A stretch of 64,000 nucleotides of DNA from Parasponia andersonii (GCA_002914805.1 JXTB01000170.1:700330-764329), one strand, 5' to 3'; counted from the first letter of the stretch, positions 1 to 11,619 are shown. Numbers and translations are program-made. Notes: generated from the letters alone by a model not told the origin.

Positions 1-822
1 CCTTGGAGAGTCCGGGTCGATCCCTGTTATCTGCGATGACATTCGAATACGATCAGTATAAGAGTAAACATAGAAACAAGGTGATAAATTGGAAGGCTAC
101 CTACCAGGATTCTGAAAGAAGCCGTTAGCTACATAGTCAAAATGGAAAAATGAATTTTTCCATTTTCCCATGTTGTTACGAACCCCGTAGATTGTTTTTA
201 TTTCCTGGTTTGACCATTTGCTCGCATAGAAGAAGCCGAGATCTGACGGATTTGATTTTACTTGGTAGAACCAAGCGAATTCTTTATGTGAAGGGGTTTA
301 TAAACCTAGTTTATGGTACAGTATATACAAACCTACCATATATCTATAGGTATTAGGGGTCAATTAAAAAGAGACGACCCCATAGTAATCAATGATCGAT
401 TTTATATACGGACGGAGTGGGAGATGCACGCCACACTTGAGGACTGCCTCAGAGAAAGAAGCGAGTCCATGTGGGGGAGTGTATGGTCAGTTAAATTCTA
501 TAGGTAGACGAAGGGGTATGGCGATCTTATAGCTGCTCGCAATTTTGCTGAGTTTATTCGATGTGCAGCTCGTCCTTACATTGGTACATGACCAATTCCC
601 TTCTACGTATTGGTAGCCAGATGAAAATGCAGGGGCATCCCTGATATGTCTGGGCCACTGGTCCTGGGGGAGATCACCTATTCGAGGACTACTCTGTCTG
701 GCCCCTGTTATTTCTATCTCGGGTTCTAGCTCAAGATAGTCTTCAAGGTTAATGGAGCTCATACTCGAGTCAGATTCTCCAAAAAACGCATTCCCTTCCC
801 TAAATTCCTCACTACTAGACAT
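1..822 (-). pseudogene. Antisense ORF (aORF) of Tat-type element 1, Transposase_28-like, decayed
   Basis: This gene runs opposite to its host element. A Met at 822 (MSSSEEFREG) directly follows a pyrimidine-rich splice acceptor (TTTCTTTTCAG), suggesting an intron in the 5' leader. The long exon runs down to a donor at 105/104 (CTG|GTAGGT). A second exon starts at 30 after CGCAG and leaves the window. The product resembles the plant 'putative gypsy type transposon' domain (Pfam Transposase_28), recognised from a pattern such as VHLPLRPYIKSIIDYYG. Compared with the copy at 8355-10529, the long exon has in-frame stops at 487-489 (TGA), 364-366 (TAA) and about 298-300 (TAA). The first two fit C-to-T changes. 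The function of this ORF class is not established. A TATA-like GTATAAATATC on the minus strand near 1353-1363 is a plausible promoter. Confidence 0.7.
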
Positions 823-1352
823 CTGAAAAGAAATACGCAGGGATTCAGGCATCGAGGATTCTCACTATGCCAACACTTTGGGTATTCATCCTAGGATTGT
901 ACTAGCAAGCAAGCTCATTCCTAAGAGGTCTACGGATTCATAAAAATTGGTCGAGCAGTTCATCAGAAGATAAATGTTCGAGCAGTTCTTTGGGAAATAA
1001 AATAGAGTATCAGACCCTAGAAATTCTTTTCACAAGTCCGTTTCTGGTTATTATCTAGTAAGTCTACCCTACGGACTGAAAGAGGGGAATGAAAAGTAAT
1101 TCTCATATCACTTCAATGTGGGATGAGTTTCTATTCCTAAAAATTGAGATTATTTTTTCAAGAACAGAAGAAATAAGAGAAGAAATGAACTAACCTTTCT
1201 TCAGAAGCGGAAGACTTGAGATGGTTTGAACTTCATCGGAGAATAAACTGTGATTGTGCAAGCTGAAGGGCGAAACGGCGCTTTAGGGTTTTCTGAAGCT
1301 TCGATATTTTCTGAGAAGATGGAAACAGTAAAATAAAACAGGAACAGACTGG

Positions 1353-1363
1353 TTTCTGATATT
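1353..1363 (-). promoter_or_regulatory. Candidate TATA box of the element 1 antisense gene
   Basis: On the minus strand, GTATAAATATC lies about 0.5 kb upstream of the first aORF Met and just upstream of a leader-like, pyrimidine-rich stretch. The element 3 copy has a TATA-like CATATATATT at the equivalent place (about 8000). That conservation between copies supports a real promoter for the antisense transcript, but no transcript data are available here. Confidence 0.35.
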
Positions 1364-1736
1364 TATACTCCAAGCACCGTTAAATCACAGCCGTAGATCA
1401 AGGAATTTGATTTTTAGATCTGAAGGCCGAATTTTACGTGGGATTTGATTCTTTCCGAAAAATCAGAATTGTTTAAAATTTGAAAAGATTTGGTTTAAAA
1501 CGACGGTTGGTATCATTAGACTTCCTCGAATTCTACTATCTTTCTCAGAAAAGGCTACACGTGTTTCTGTCCGTCAGAAAAAGATACGCGTAATCTTGAG
1601 AGATGAGATTTGAAATCTGGTGACTCTTCGACTCTTCAAAGATCTCAAGTTTAGGTCATGATATCGCAATTTTAAGATCGCACGTTAAAAGGAAGCTTCA
1701 TTTTGTCCTAAAGAACTAATGGAGCTGGGGGGCAAT

Positions 1737-2384
1737 TGTTGTGCGGTCTAAAATCCTATGTTAGGTCACATAGGTAAGTTATGTGCGACCTCTTCCGCTT
1801 AGGTTATATGTGATCTCCTCCGTGTAGTCGTGTGACCCCTTTTGCATAAGTTATGTGCGACCTTCTTTGTATAGGTTGTGGGCGACCTCTTCCGAAAGAA
1901 AAGGGAAACAAGTCTATGCTTCGTCAAACAGGAAATCTGCAAGGAAAGGGAAACAGAAGTCCTCTATTTATGATCAACCAATTACACGTTTTGAGTGGTT
2001 ATCTAATTATGTTGTTACTCGAATTGTATTACCCGATTGTATAAGTTACCCGTTTTCACAATTAGGAACATTGGATTACTCTCACCTATATAAAGGGGAC
2101 TCGATGTTTCAGACGGGGGGACTCCAATTTTCCAATATTCCGATTTTCTGATTTCAAAACTCTTGACTTTTGATTTGAGAGAGATTTCCAGACGAGATAA
2201 TTGTAACTGAGTACTTGTAATTCTCCATAAAATAGTGAAGAAAAGTGGACGTAAGCTCATCTTTTTTGGGGTTGAACCACTATAAAATCTTCTCTCTTTA
2301 TTTGTTTTAATGAATAACCCAATTCACACAGCCACATCTCTTAATTTTTTCTAAAATTTATTGTTGATAAAACCTCCATCAACA
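1737..2384 (+). repeat. 3' LTR of Tat-type element 1
   Basis: This 648-bp LTR starts TGTTGTGCGG right after the polypurine tract and ends CCTCCATCAACA. The same sequence in reverse complement forms the LTRs at 6946-7604 and 16901-17584. It contains a TATA-like ACCTATATAAAGG near 2085-2096 followed by leader-like sequence, as expected for the U3/R boundary. Confidence 0.88.
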
Positions 2385-3690
2385 GAATACAAAAGAGAAT
2401 TTCTGGAATAATAAGATCCACTGGGCACGAATACGACTTAGATGCTTATGAGAGTTGAAAAATTTCAGTGCCTGATGATCATTGTGCAAAGTAAACTCAT
2501 TTTGAAGTAAGTAATACTCCCAATGTTTTAAGTCTCGCACAATGGCATAAAGTTCTTGTTCCTATGTGCTCTATTTTTGGAATGCATCGCTAAGTTTCTC
2601 ACTTAAAAATTCCACTGGACGACCTTCTTGGATTAAAACTACTCCAATACCAGTCATTAAGACATCCGTTTCAACTTCGAACACTTTGACAAAACTAGGA
2701 TGGGCGAGAACTAGTGATGTGCTTAATTTCTCTTTTGGAAAAAACTAGCTTCCTGAGAAGGTCCTTATTTAAATCTTCCCTTCTTAAGGCACTGAGTGAT
2801 TGGAGCAACGATCGAATTGAAATTATGAACAAACCGTCTATAAAAGGTAGCTAACCCATGGAAACCACGAACCTCTTGTACATTTTTAGGAGCAGGCCAA
2901 TCTCGAATGACTCGGACTTTTTTTTTCATCGGTGGCTATTCCCTTGTTGCTGATTATAAAACCCAGAAATAGCAAGATTCGAGCTGAGAACTTGCTTTTT
3001 TTCATGTTCAAGTAAAGCTTGTTATAGCGGAGGGCCTCTAGGACTGCTCGAAGATGAGCAAGGTGGTCTGTTTCAGTATTGCTATATACAAGAATGTCAT
3101 CGAAATACACCTCCACGAAATGACCAATGTACTAAGGGCATTGCACAACCCAAATGGCATGACTGGCTATTCATATAAACCCTTCTTAGTTTTAAATGCG
3201 GTCTTCCACTCATTACCCTCTGTAACTCGTATTTGATGGTAACCACTACGAAGGTCCAACTCTAAGAATATTCGAGCCCCATCTAGTTTGTCAAGCATGT
3301 CTTCCAAGGGATTGGAAAACGATACTTCACCATAATCTTGTTTATAGCTCTGTTGTCAATGCACATTCGCAAGGCGCCATCTTTCTTAGGGACTAGTAAT
3401 GCAGGCACAACACAAAAGCTCAAACTAGGTTGGATTAAATTCTTGGCTAGCAACTGATCCACCATTTCTTGGAGAATATCATGCTCACGAGGGCTCATAC
3501 AGTAGTGAGGCAACTTAGGAAGACTAGCACCAGGGACAAAGTCGATATAGTGTTGTACATCTCATTCAGGAGGTAATTCCGCAGGCAGCTTCTCTGGTGA
3601 CAAATCAGCGAACTCCTGCAACAATGGGGAAACAATGGAAGGAGCAAGGGAAAAGTCTTGGGATTTTTTAACAATTTTAACAATGACTGC
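2385..3690 (-). pseudogene. Reverse transcriptase / RNase H remnant of gypsy element 2
   Basis: The minus-strand frame 3513-3283 contains the RT N-terminal part ([37 protein letters not shown]). The frame 3116-2886 contains the RT active-site block YFDDILVYS, with both aspartates kept, followed by LGFIISNKGI. RNase H can be read in a shifted frame from about 2590 (EQELYAIVRDLKHW) to 2400 (RAQWI...FSFV). Several stops and frameshifts separate these blocks, so no functional protein is possible. The protein would have copied element RNA into DNA. Confidence 0.75.
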
Positions 3691-5530
3691 CAGAATAAAG
3701 TCCTCAGGATTGATAGAAGCTTGTTAGTAAATCTAAGCTAGAAACAGCAACAAAAGTGGGCTCACAGATGTTCTTGCTAGGTGATGGTAAGTTAGAGCTG
3801 AATGGAATTAGCACAATAGTTGTCCCATTTCATGTGAAAGTATAGTTATTCTCCTTACATTTATGAACGGCATCAACGTCATATTGCCATAGGCACCCAA
3901 ATAGTAAGTGGCACTCATCCATGTCAACCACATTACAGAGAATTTTATCTTGGTAATTTTTCCCGATGGAGAAAGGAACTCAGCACACTTCCTGAACTGT
4001 AGCCTCGATTCCCTTCTTAATCTAATCAATTTTATAAGGGTTGGGGTGTCACTCCGTAGGTAACTCTAATGATTTGACAAGCGATTTAGAAACCACATTG
4101 TCACTACTCCAACTATTAATTATAACCTCACATACTTTCCTTTTGATAGTGCATCAGGTCCTGAATAAGGCAGTCGTTGAGTGGATCGTGGCTGTTTTAG
4201 AGTCAACAACAAGCATTGGAGAGTACATAGTACTGGATCCCCATCATCACCAGCTACTATCTCAGCTTCATTAAACTCTTCGGGAGTCTCTACACATTCT
4301 TCATACTCAGGTGAAGGAGCATTATCATTAACAATATAAAGCTATTTCCAGAGTGGGCATTCATTGGAGCGATGTAGTAGCATCGAATCGGCATGGGTTT
4401 AGCATAGGGATTAGATACAGCTTGGACTAAAGGTTGCTTTCCCAAAGATTTGTGGTTGTTACATAGGCTCATTAATAGCTTTATCCATAGGAATGGTTGA
4501 GCTATTAAGGAAGTTTCCACTATGAACGCTATTGCCTGGCCTATTTTTATCAGAACTCTGATCTGAGAAGTTATGCCTAGTGTATTTAGAGTTATACCCG
4601 ATCTTAAGAGTTCATTTTCAGCCTTGTATGCCAAGTTGATTGCCTCGAAGAGACTCCAAATGGAATGCATTGCAAGCTGGTCTTGTAAGTTCTCACAAAC
4701 CACCAGTATACCGAGCTATTTGTTGCATCTCAGATTCTCGAAGATTATTTCGAGCATTAAAGGTGTAAAATTCCTCTGTGTATTTCGACCCCTTTGTTGG
4801 CAATTCCGGTACTGGTGGTAGAGTATTTGTTCATAGTCACTAGGCAAAAATTGTGCACGCATTAATTGCTTCATTTTAGACCAACATTTCACTCATGTTG
4901 CTGAATTAGTCGGAGTTGCTCTCACTAGGCCGATGCACCTCCTTTGAGATTGTAGGCGACCAAGCGAACATGCTTCTCCTCAGGGACTCACATATAATCA
5001 AAGAATTTCTTGACTGTTTGAATCCAATCGAGAAAATCCTCGATGTGCATGTTTCCATCAAAGTAGGGGAGGTCCATTTTGATTCTATAAGTATAAGGAT
5101 CACGATGACATCGATGGGCACCTCGATTTTTTGATTCGCCATATTCCCACTCTCTCATCACTAGAAGTGGGATCTAGGGAAGAATGCCTATGTGGACGCT
5201 GAGAATGATTATCGGTACCAGAGCCAGTTGAGGTTTTAGTATATTAGTGGTGTCGCTATCCTCGCATCATTGGGGACCTGGGTCGAACTGGTTCTCTATT
5301 CTGGGGTCTTCGCTCATTGCGAGCGACAGTGTTGCCTAGGTAAGTTGGGACTAAAGCTTGACGAAAATTGCAAGCAAGATCGTCGAACTTAGCCTCCAAT
5401 TTCTTCTCCAGAGAGTCCATGGCTGCCCAAAGAGCCTTCGCACTCCAATGGTCGTCGGTAATATGGCGACTTCTACCATCTTCTCCAGCCATCGTCACCG
5501 AGGAAAAGAACCAGGCTCTGATTACCAACG
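3690..5530 (-). pseudogene. Gag and protease-like remnant of gypsy element 2
   Basis: The gag start region is read from 5528 to 5256 (long helical N-terminus ending in an Arg-rich stretch). A shifted frame around 5142-4906 carries typical gag wording (KMDLPYFDGN, EDFLDWIQTV). The frame 4703-4290 continues it (AINLAYKAENELL) and ends near a degraded zinc-knuckle-like RCYHCSNECP at about 4390-4360. A broken protease-like region lies between about 4200 and 3800 (GAYGNMTLMPFINV resembles the conserved block around GRPWQYD). Many frameshifts and stops are present. Confidence 0.6.
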
Positions 5531-5940
5531 TTTAACCAGGCTCTCCAGCCATCGTCGGTAATATGCTTGTTTAATATCTTCTAGTCCTATCTTCTAAACA
5601 CAACGTTTTGAACCAATCAAGTCATAGGAGAAAACAAACAAATAAACGACTACAAAGAGTAGAGAAATGACAAAAGCCTGAAAAACAAAATAACAAAGAT
5701 AAATGAAAACATATTGTGAATTAGTTCTGCATCAGTAACTATCCCTAATTAGCTATTGGGTTGGTCAACTCAGTTTGGAATTTGTTAAGGAGATTTCATA
5801 GACTGCCTCGGAGTCATCAAGAGACTAACTCAGCTACGTGCCAATCGTCCAAAAGTCTTTGTCATGGGTTTATTAAGTCTGAGATGCGAGTATATAACTT
5901 GGTCCATTTTGTATTTACTATTCAGCTATTGATTAAAAAA
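5531..5940 (-). repeat. Possible degraded 5' LTR of gypsy element 2
   Basis: This stretch lies immediately upstream (minus strand) of the degraded primer site. It has a TATATA-like motif near 5890-5897 and an AATAAA-like signal near 5870-5876 on the minus strand. Its LTR partner is not in the window, so identity and edges are guesses. A short duplication (CAGGCTCT and CCAGCCATCGTC repeated at 5480-5560) blurs the inner edge. Confidence 0.3.
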
Positions 5941-5944
5941 AAAT

Positions 5945-6940
5945 AATAAATAATATGACTTTTATATCTTATATTTTGACATTTAAATCAATTTATATCT
6001 TGTATTTTTATTACTATCGACATATATTTTTAGATTTAAAATTTATTATAAATTTATACTCTGACACTAATTTAAAACAGTTAATTTACTAAAATGATTT
6101 AATAAATTTAGATCCTATTTAGAATAACTATAAATTATTAAAAAATCACTTTTAATTGTGCTGAAAAAAAAATCAATTGCAATGTAAGTGAGTTAAGCAT
6201 ATAATAAACTGTAGTTTTAAATTACTGTTACTTAAAATGGTTATCATGTGATGATTGATAAATTATGTGATTGAATTGCTGTGAAAAGATAAAATGATCA
6301 AAATAGTCCTTTAAACTTACTTTGCAAAGAGTTTTACTAAATAAATTATGTTAGCAATTTTTTTTTCTTTTTGCATAGAATAAGCATATTAATTTTCTTT
6401 TAAGTGCGAGAATCTTAAAAATAAAATCAATTCATTTTGTAACTTATATTCTAACATAAGTTTGAGAAACAAATCTTTTTGAGAACAAAATAAATATGAG
6501 TAAGAGTTTCAGTATCTTTTGAAAATAATTTCAAATATTTTTAACTCGGGAGAAGTGTTAATGATAATCAACGTATTAAGTAATCCTAAAATCCCCTCTA
6601 ACTTCATGCTCTTCTTCACTTTTCCAAGTTTCTTCGACAATGACTCGTTCTGTTCTCTGTTTTTGTGATCTTCCACTTAAGCAACTCTTCTCCACTGCGG
6701 CAAGCTCTATGCAAGTTCAGAATGGAGAGCATGGTAGACTATATGTTAGTCTCCAAGTCAATAGTTAATAATTAAAAAAAAAAAACACACACACACTAAC
6801 AAAACAAATGGCATTTACAAACAAAATTTTGATAGCAATATGAATGTCAATGTGCTAGTACACAGTGATCCGATTTCCAACGTGTAGCTAATATTTATAA
6901 GCATGTTGGACAATTTCTTTCTGTTTAGCAATGGAGTGAT
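5945..6940. other. AT-rich unannotated sequence, candidate host flank
   Basis: No retroelement similarity is evident here. The sequence is AT-rich, intron-like on the minus strand. One more complex patch at 6616-6706 has an acceptor-like TTGCATAG followed by about 30 open codons ending in TGA on the minus strand (including GEELLKWKITKT). It could be a terminal exon of a broken host gene. I do not recognise the protein. Confidence 0.3.
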
Positions 6941-6945
6941 GTTAG

Positions 6946-7604
6946 TGCTGATGGAGGTTTTGTCAACAATAAATTTGGAAAAATTGTAAGACGTAGCTTA
7001 TGTGTGAAAAAAGTTAATCAATCAAAACAAATAAAAAGACAAGAATTTTATAGTGTTTCAGCTCCAAAAAAGATGAGCCTACGTCTACTATATTTTACTA
7101 TTTTCTAGAAAATTACAAAAGTTTTGTTAAGTTTAACGCTAGAATTTTGGGAGCTCAAAATTATAGTGTATTATCCGGAAAGAAGAAGTAAGAGTCTAAA
7201 AAGTTCCCAAAAGATCTAAAAGATCCAAGATCCCTTACAACTGCATTAAACTTCCTTTATATAGGTAAGGATTGCTCAATATTTCCCAATTGTAAGAATG
7301 GGTAACTGTATAATCAGAAAATACAATTTGAGTAATAATATAACTGGATAATAACTTAAATGAGATGACTGGTCGATCTTTAAAGAGAAACTTTTGTTTC
7401 CCTTCTTTTGTAGGTTACCCGTTTGATGAATCTCAGTCTAGTTTCCTTTTCATTCTAGTCGCACTTAACTCGTTTAGAGGAGGACGTACTAACTTATGTG
7501 GAAGAGGTCGCAAGTAATCTTACTGATGCGACCTGACACGTCCACTAGGTTAACTTTTCCCTTTTTGGCATTAACTAGCATATAGGTTTTTAGACCGCAC
7601 AACA
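6946..7604 (-). repeat. 3' LTR of Tat-type element 3
   Basis: This 659-bp LTR begins TGCTGATGG and ends ACCGCACAACA on the + strand. It is flanked on the left by GTTAG. Next to it inside the element (7605-7622) is the complement of a polypurine tract (ATTGCCCCCCAGCTCC), which identifies it as the 3' LTR of a minus-strand element. Confidence 0.92.
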
Positions 7605-7622
7605 ATTGCCCCCCAGCTCCAT
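7605..7622 (-). other. Polypurine tract of element 3
   Basis: On the minus strand this reads GGAGCTGGGGGGCAAT and abuts the LTR terminal TGTTGTGCGG. The identical tract precedes the LTR of element 1 at 1718-1736. It primes plus-strand synthesis during reverse transcription. Confidence 0.8.
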
Positions 7623-8354
7623 TAGTTCTTTAAGACAAAATGGAGCTTCCTTCTACCAGAAGTGCGAGCTTAAAAAATGCGATGTCATGACCTAGACTTG
7701 AGATCTTTGAAGAGTCGCCAGATCTCAAATCTCACATTTTTAAGATCACGCACACCTTTTTCTGATAAATGAAATCACGTTTCACCTTTTCTAAGAAGAA
7801 TAGCAAAACTTGAGGAGACTTTTCCATTTTTTTGAGCAGACACAATGATAGCGATGACGCTAACTGTTGTCTTAAATCGAGTTGTTTCAAATTTTGAAAA
7901 GATACCGATTTAATTTTGGAAAATCAAATCACGCGTGAACTTCGGCCTTTGGATCTGAAAATTAAATACCTTGATCTACGGCTGTGATTTGACGATGTGT
8001 GAGACATATATATTGAAAACTAATCCGCCTCCTCTTCAAAAACAAAAACCCTATCGTCTGCTGTTTCTCTCTCGAAACCCAAAGTATTCACAAAGCAATC
8101 ATTTCAGCGTCATCTTGTTCTTTAGCTTGTACAACTTTCAGACTCTTCTCCGACGAAGCTATCACTGCAATCCTTCAGATTACATCTCAATCCCTCTATC
8201 TTCAAAGAAAGGTTAGTATATATCCTCTCTCTCTTATTGTTATGTCTGTCTAAAAAACTCATTTACAGATTTTATTTCTAGAAATTGAATCGCATATAGG
8301 ATGACCCCCCAAAATTGCTCACATAGGACTAAACCTATCCATATTTCTTTTCAT

Positions 8355-10529
8355 ATGTCTAGTAGTGAGAATTTTAGGGAAGGAAATGCATTTTCAGGAG
8401 AATCTTCCAATTCCAGTGTTAGCTCCATAAACCTCGAAGATTATCTTGAGCCAGAACCCGAAGTAGATATAACCAGGGTCAGGCAAAATAGTCCTTGTAT
8501 AGACAACCTCCCCCAGGACTAGTGGTCTCGGCATATCAGGGATGCCCCTACATTCGCAATGGGTTATTAATATGTGGAGGGGAATTGATCATGTACCAAT
8601 ATAAGGATGAGCTACACCACGAACAAGCTCAGCAAGATCGTGTGCAACTACAAGATCGCTATCCCTCTTTGCCTTCCCATGGAGTTCAATCGACCACACA
8701 CATCACCTCGCAGAATTACCTCATTCTCTGAAGTAATTCTTAAATACGGTGTCCACTTCCCACTTCATCCATATATAAAATCAATTGTCGATTACTATGG
8801 GGTCGTCCTTTTCCAACTAACTCCAAATACATATAGATATATGACAGGACTATACATACTTTACCATAAATTAGGTTTAGAAACCCCCAATCTTGAAGAG
8901 TTCGCCTGGTTTTACCAAGTAAAATCAAACCCATCAGATTTCATCTTCTTCTATGCGAGCAAGTGATCGAACCAAGCCATAAAAACTGAACCAAGCCATA
9001 AAAACTATCTACGGGGTCCACAACAATATGGGCAAATAGAAAAATCCATTTTTCCACTTTGATTACGCAGATAACGGCTTCTTTCAGAACCCTGGTAGGT
9101 TACTTTCAGCTTATTGCCTTCTCTTCATAATTATATTATTCTGAACGCACTCGTATGTCATCGCAGATAATAGGGAATGGCCTGGACTCTCTAAAGAACA
9201 GCTCGTAAGGGTATACAGAATAAACGATCTTCTGATTGAAGAATTCGATTGGAAGAAGCTTGGGACGTCTAAGAACTTAGTCGCTTGCGGTTTGCTTCCA
9301 AAGGGAGCCGCTTTCCTAGATTCCACTATCTGTTCGACCAGACCCTCGAGCTCGAAGAAGAAGAAGCCGAGGAAGCAGAAGGAAAAGAGTGTCTCGTCTT
9401 CCAAACCTAGGAAGCAAAAACACCTGCTACCCCTACAGCCTCGAAACCATCATCTCTAGAAGCCACATCACTACCAATTTCTCAACAGCAAGAAGGTAAT
9501 TATTTTTTCCTTCTTTTTCCTTATCATTGTATTATGTCACCTCGCATATTGACTTATATATCTGTACAGAAATGGTTATCGGTAGTAGACTACGAGCACC
9601 GCCTTCCACTCTTGGGTCAATGGTAAAGTCCAAGATGCCAGAGAGCACACCTCCATCGATGTCAAAAGGGAAAGAGAAAGTCGACACTTCCAAGAAACGA
9701 AAAGTCGCCTTCGAGGATATCTCAACAAGCTCGCCTCTACCTCAGCCTCAAACTGTGAGCCATCTTGATCCATCCTAGGAAGTCCGACTGTCACTTCTTC
9801 GGAACCGAACCAGGTTGATAAAGACGAGGAGCTTTTCGCACTCCTTAACTAATTGCCGAAGAAGGCTGGTATGAGCACAGCCTTCATTAATCGCTTAACT
9901 TTTGAAGATGGCTAGGCGAGGATGAAGCGACGATCAGCTAAGGTTGTCTTCGGTTCTACGATGAGGATGATGGCAAATATAAGCATCTTTTATTTTCCCT
10001 CTTCAACGTATTTTTTCCTAGTATTGATGTGTTATATTTTTAGACCGCTGCAGCTGCTGTCCTGATGCATGACCTAGTCCTTGAGTGTTTGGAAAAGGCC
10101 GAAAAAGTCGAAGAGATAACCTAAGCATTCGTGGACTCGGAGAAGGCTCACAAGGAGGAGAGAAAAGTCTTTGATTAAGAGAGGCAGCAACTACTCGAAG
10201 GTCTGGTCAAGGAGAAGTTTGAAAAGGAGAAGCTCGAGGAGAAAATTAAAGAGCTTGAAAAGACTATCTCCAAGCATTCAGATCGCATGAAGGAGGTGAC
10301 AATAGAGGTGGCTCACAAGGCTATTGAAGATTTTAAGGCTACTGAAGTCAAGGAGTTTGAAGAAAAAGCCAGTGAAATCGCCTCGTTGACCATTATATAT
10401 AACATCTTCTGTGAGTATCCGGACTTTGACTTTTCCATCCTTGGTGAAGACGTGGTTGAGCTAGTCCGGAGTTGGAGAGAATCGAAAGCTACCAAAACTG
10501 GAGATGGTGGAGCGAGCACGTCTGCATAA
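8355..10529 (+). pseudogene. Antisense ORF of Tat-type element 3 (Transposase_28-like N-terminus, coiled-coil C-terminus), decayed
   Basis: This gene lies on the strand opposite to gag-pol, between integrase and the 3' LTR. Exon A starts at Met 8355 (MSSSENFREG) and includes the conserved-looking block VHFPLHPYIKSIVDYYG and FAWFYQVKSN up to 8963. Exon B follows an acceptor at about 9166 (CATCGCAG) and reads DNREWPGLSKEQLV to a Lys-rich stretch near 9400. Exon C (about 9572-9778) is Ser/Lys-rich. The last part (about 10044-10529) is a charged heptad-like segment (EKFEKEKLEEKIKELEK) ending GDGGASTSA*. In-frame stops occur at 8520, 8568, 8586 and 8964. A 19-bp tandem duplication at 8969-9006 adds a shift. 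A TATA-like motif lies near 8000. Antisense ORFs of this type are known in Tat/Ogre elements; their role is unknown. Confidence 0.72.
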
Positions 10530-11619
10530 AATTTTTTTGTTCTTTTATTTTTTAACTTCAGAACAATACAGGCTTGGTCCCCTTCTTATTTGTACTTCTT
10601 TGCTTGCATACAGGTGTGAGCTTTTTTTAATGAATGTTTTCCTGTCAGATATTTATTCCTACAAAATAATCAAAACACTACATTTTAATATAGAAGATAA
10701 TTAATTTAACCAAGTAGTCAATCACTAGGTGACTAATCGGTATGCTATTGTGATTCGAATCCAACACACTTAAAATGGTTGTGTTAGGATAGGTTAGGTC
10801 GCTTAAGAAAACAGCAAGTATGAGTGATGCAAACTCAATGCTGTTTTTCAAAAGTTCCATGGCAAAATGTAAATATAGCAATATATCACATCGAACAATG
10901 AATGTTTTGCTTAGTTACTTTGTTATTCGAGGAGGGAAATTGCGTAATACGACATGCTAAGGCATGAAGCGAGGAGAAAATCCTAAGATTTTAAGAAATT
11001 TTAGACTTTTAGGATTTTTAGCGATCTAACATTCCAACTCCTCTAAATGAACGTGTTGCATAGTGCCTTAGAAAGCGAGTAGAAGATAATATTCTGATCC
11101 TACTACCCCCGAGTTTTATAGTATTTGAAAACTGCCATAAAACTATAAAAGGTGAACCAAATTGAATAGTCGAAGAGAAGATAGCCTTATTGATTAATGT
11201 GATGAATGTTGAATAACGAATGATAAATAACGAATGACGAACAATGAATAACGAAAGCAAGTAGATATCTTTACTGACAAATATTGAATACAAGATGTCC
11301 CACGAATGACGAATACAAGATGGCCCCCAAGTTGTTGAAAATATATGAAAATTTACTGATAATAGCGACAAAGTTATTCTGCATTCTAGGCATGCTTGAT
11401 CTTTTATCCGCCTGTGCGAGCTAACTTATATATTCCAAGTCGAATGAAAGCATCAATAACATACGGTCCTTCCCAAGAGGGTCCAAATATACCAGCACCG
11501 TGCTCTTTATTATTTGGTAGGACTTGCTGAAGAACAAGGTCAGCAACTTTAAATTCTCTTCTTCTGAATTTAGAGTTATAATATCGAGCAGTGTGCTGTT
11601 GATATGATACGATTTGAAG
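10530..11619. other. Non-coding spacer of element 3 between antisense gene and integrase
   Basis: The two convergent genes of the element end into this stretch. I see no gene. At 11206-11310 there is a degenerate short repeat built on GAATAACGAA/GAATGACGAA, about eight imperfect copies. Confidence 0.5.

Larger units (their letters stand above)
1..2384 (+). mobile_element. Tat-type Ty3/gypsy element 1, 3' part (left end outside window)
   Basis: The LTR at 1737-2384 and the internal sequence 1-1736 match element 3 (6946-17584) in reverse orientation. The purine-rich tract just before the LTR (about 1718-1736, GGAGCTGGGGGGCAAT) is the polypurine tract that primes plus-strand DNA synthesis, which fixes the orientation as + and this LTR as the 3' LTR. 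Only the antisense-gene part of the interior is in the window; gag-pol lies to the left, if it survives. The element interrupts an older minus-strand gypsy element: its LTR ends at 2384, and RNase H sequence of the older element resumes at 2385. The expected 5-bp target duplication is GAATA (2385-2389); its partner is outside the window. Confidence 0.85.
2385..5560 (-). mobile_element. Old Ty3/gypsy element 2, truncated by element 1
   Basis: On the minus strand the order is gag (5528 down to about 4290), protease-like region, RT (3513 to 2886) and RNase H (about 2780 to 2385), the Ty3/gypsy order without integrase. The RNase H reading frame stops abruptly at 2385, where element 1 is inserted; the rest of pol should lie to the left of the window. 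A degraded tRNA-iMet-type primer site (TGGTAATCAGAGCC on the minus strand, about 5515-5530) marks the 5' end. I could not define paired LTRs. The RT style ([28 protein letters not shown]) is chromovirus-like, but I do not assign a lineage. Confidence 0.75.
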
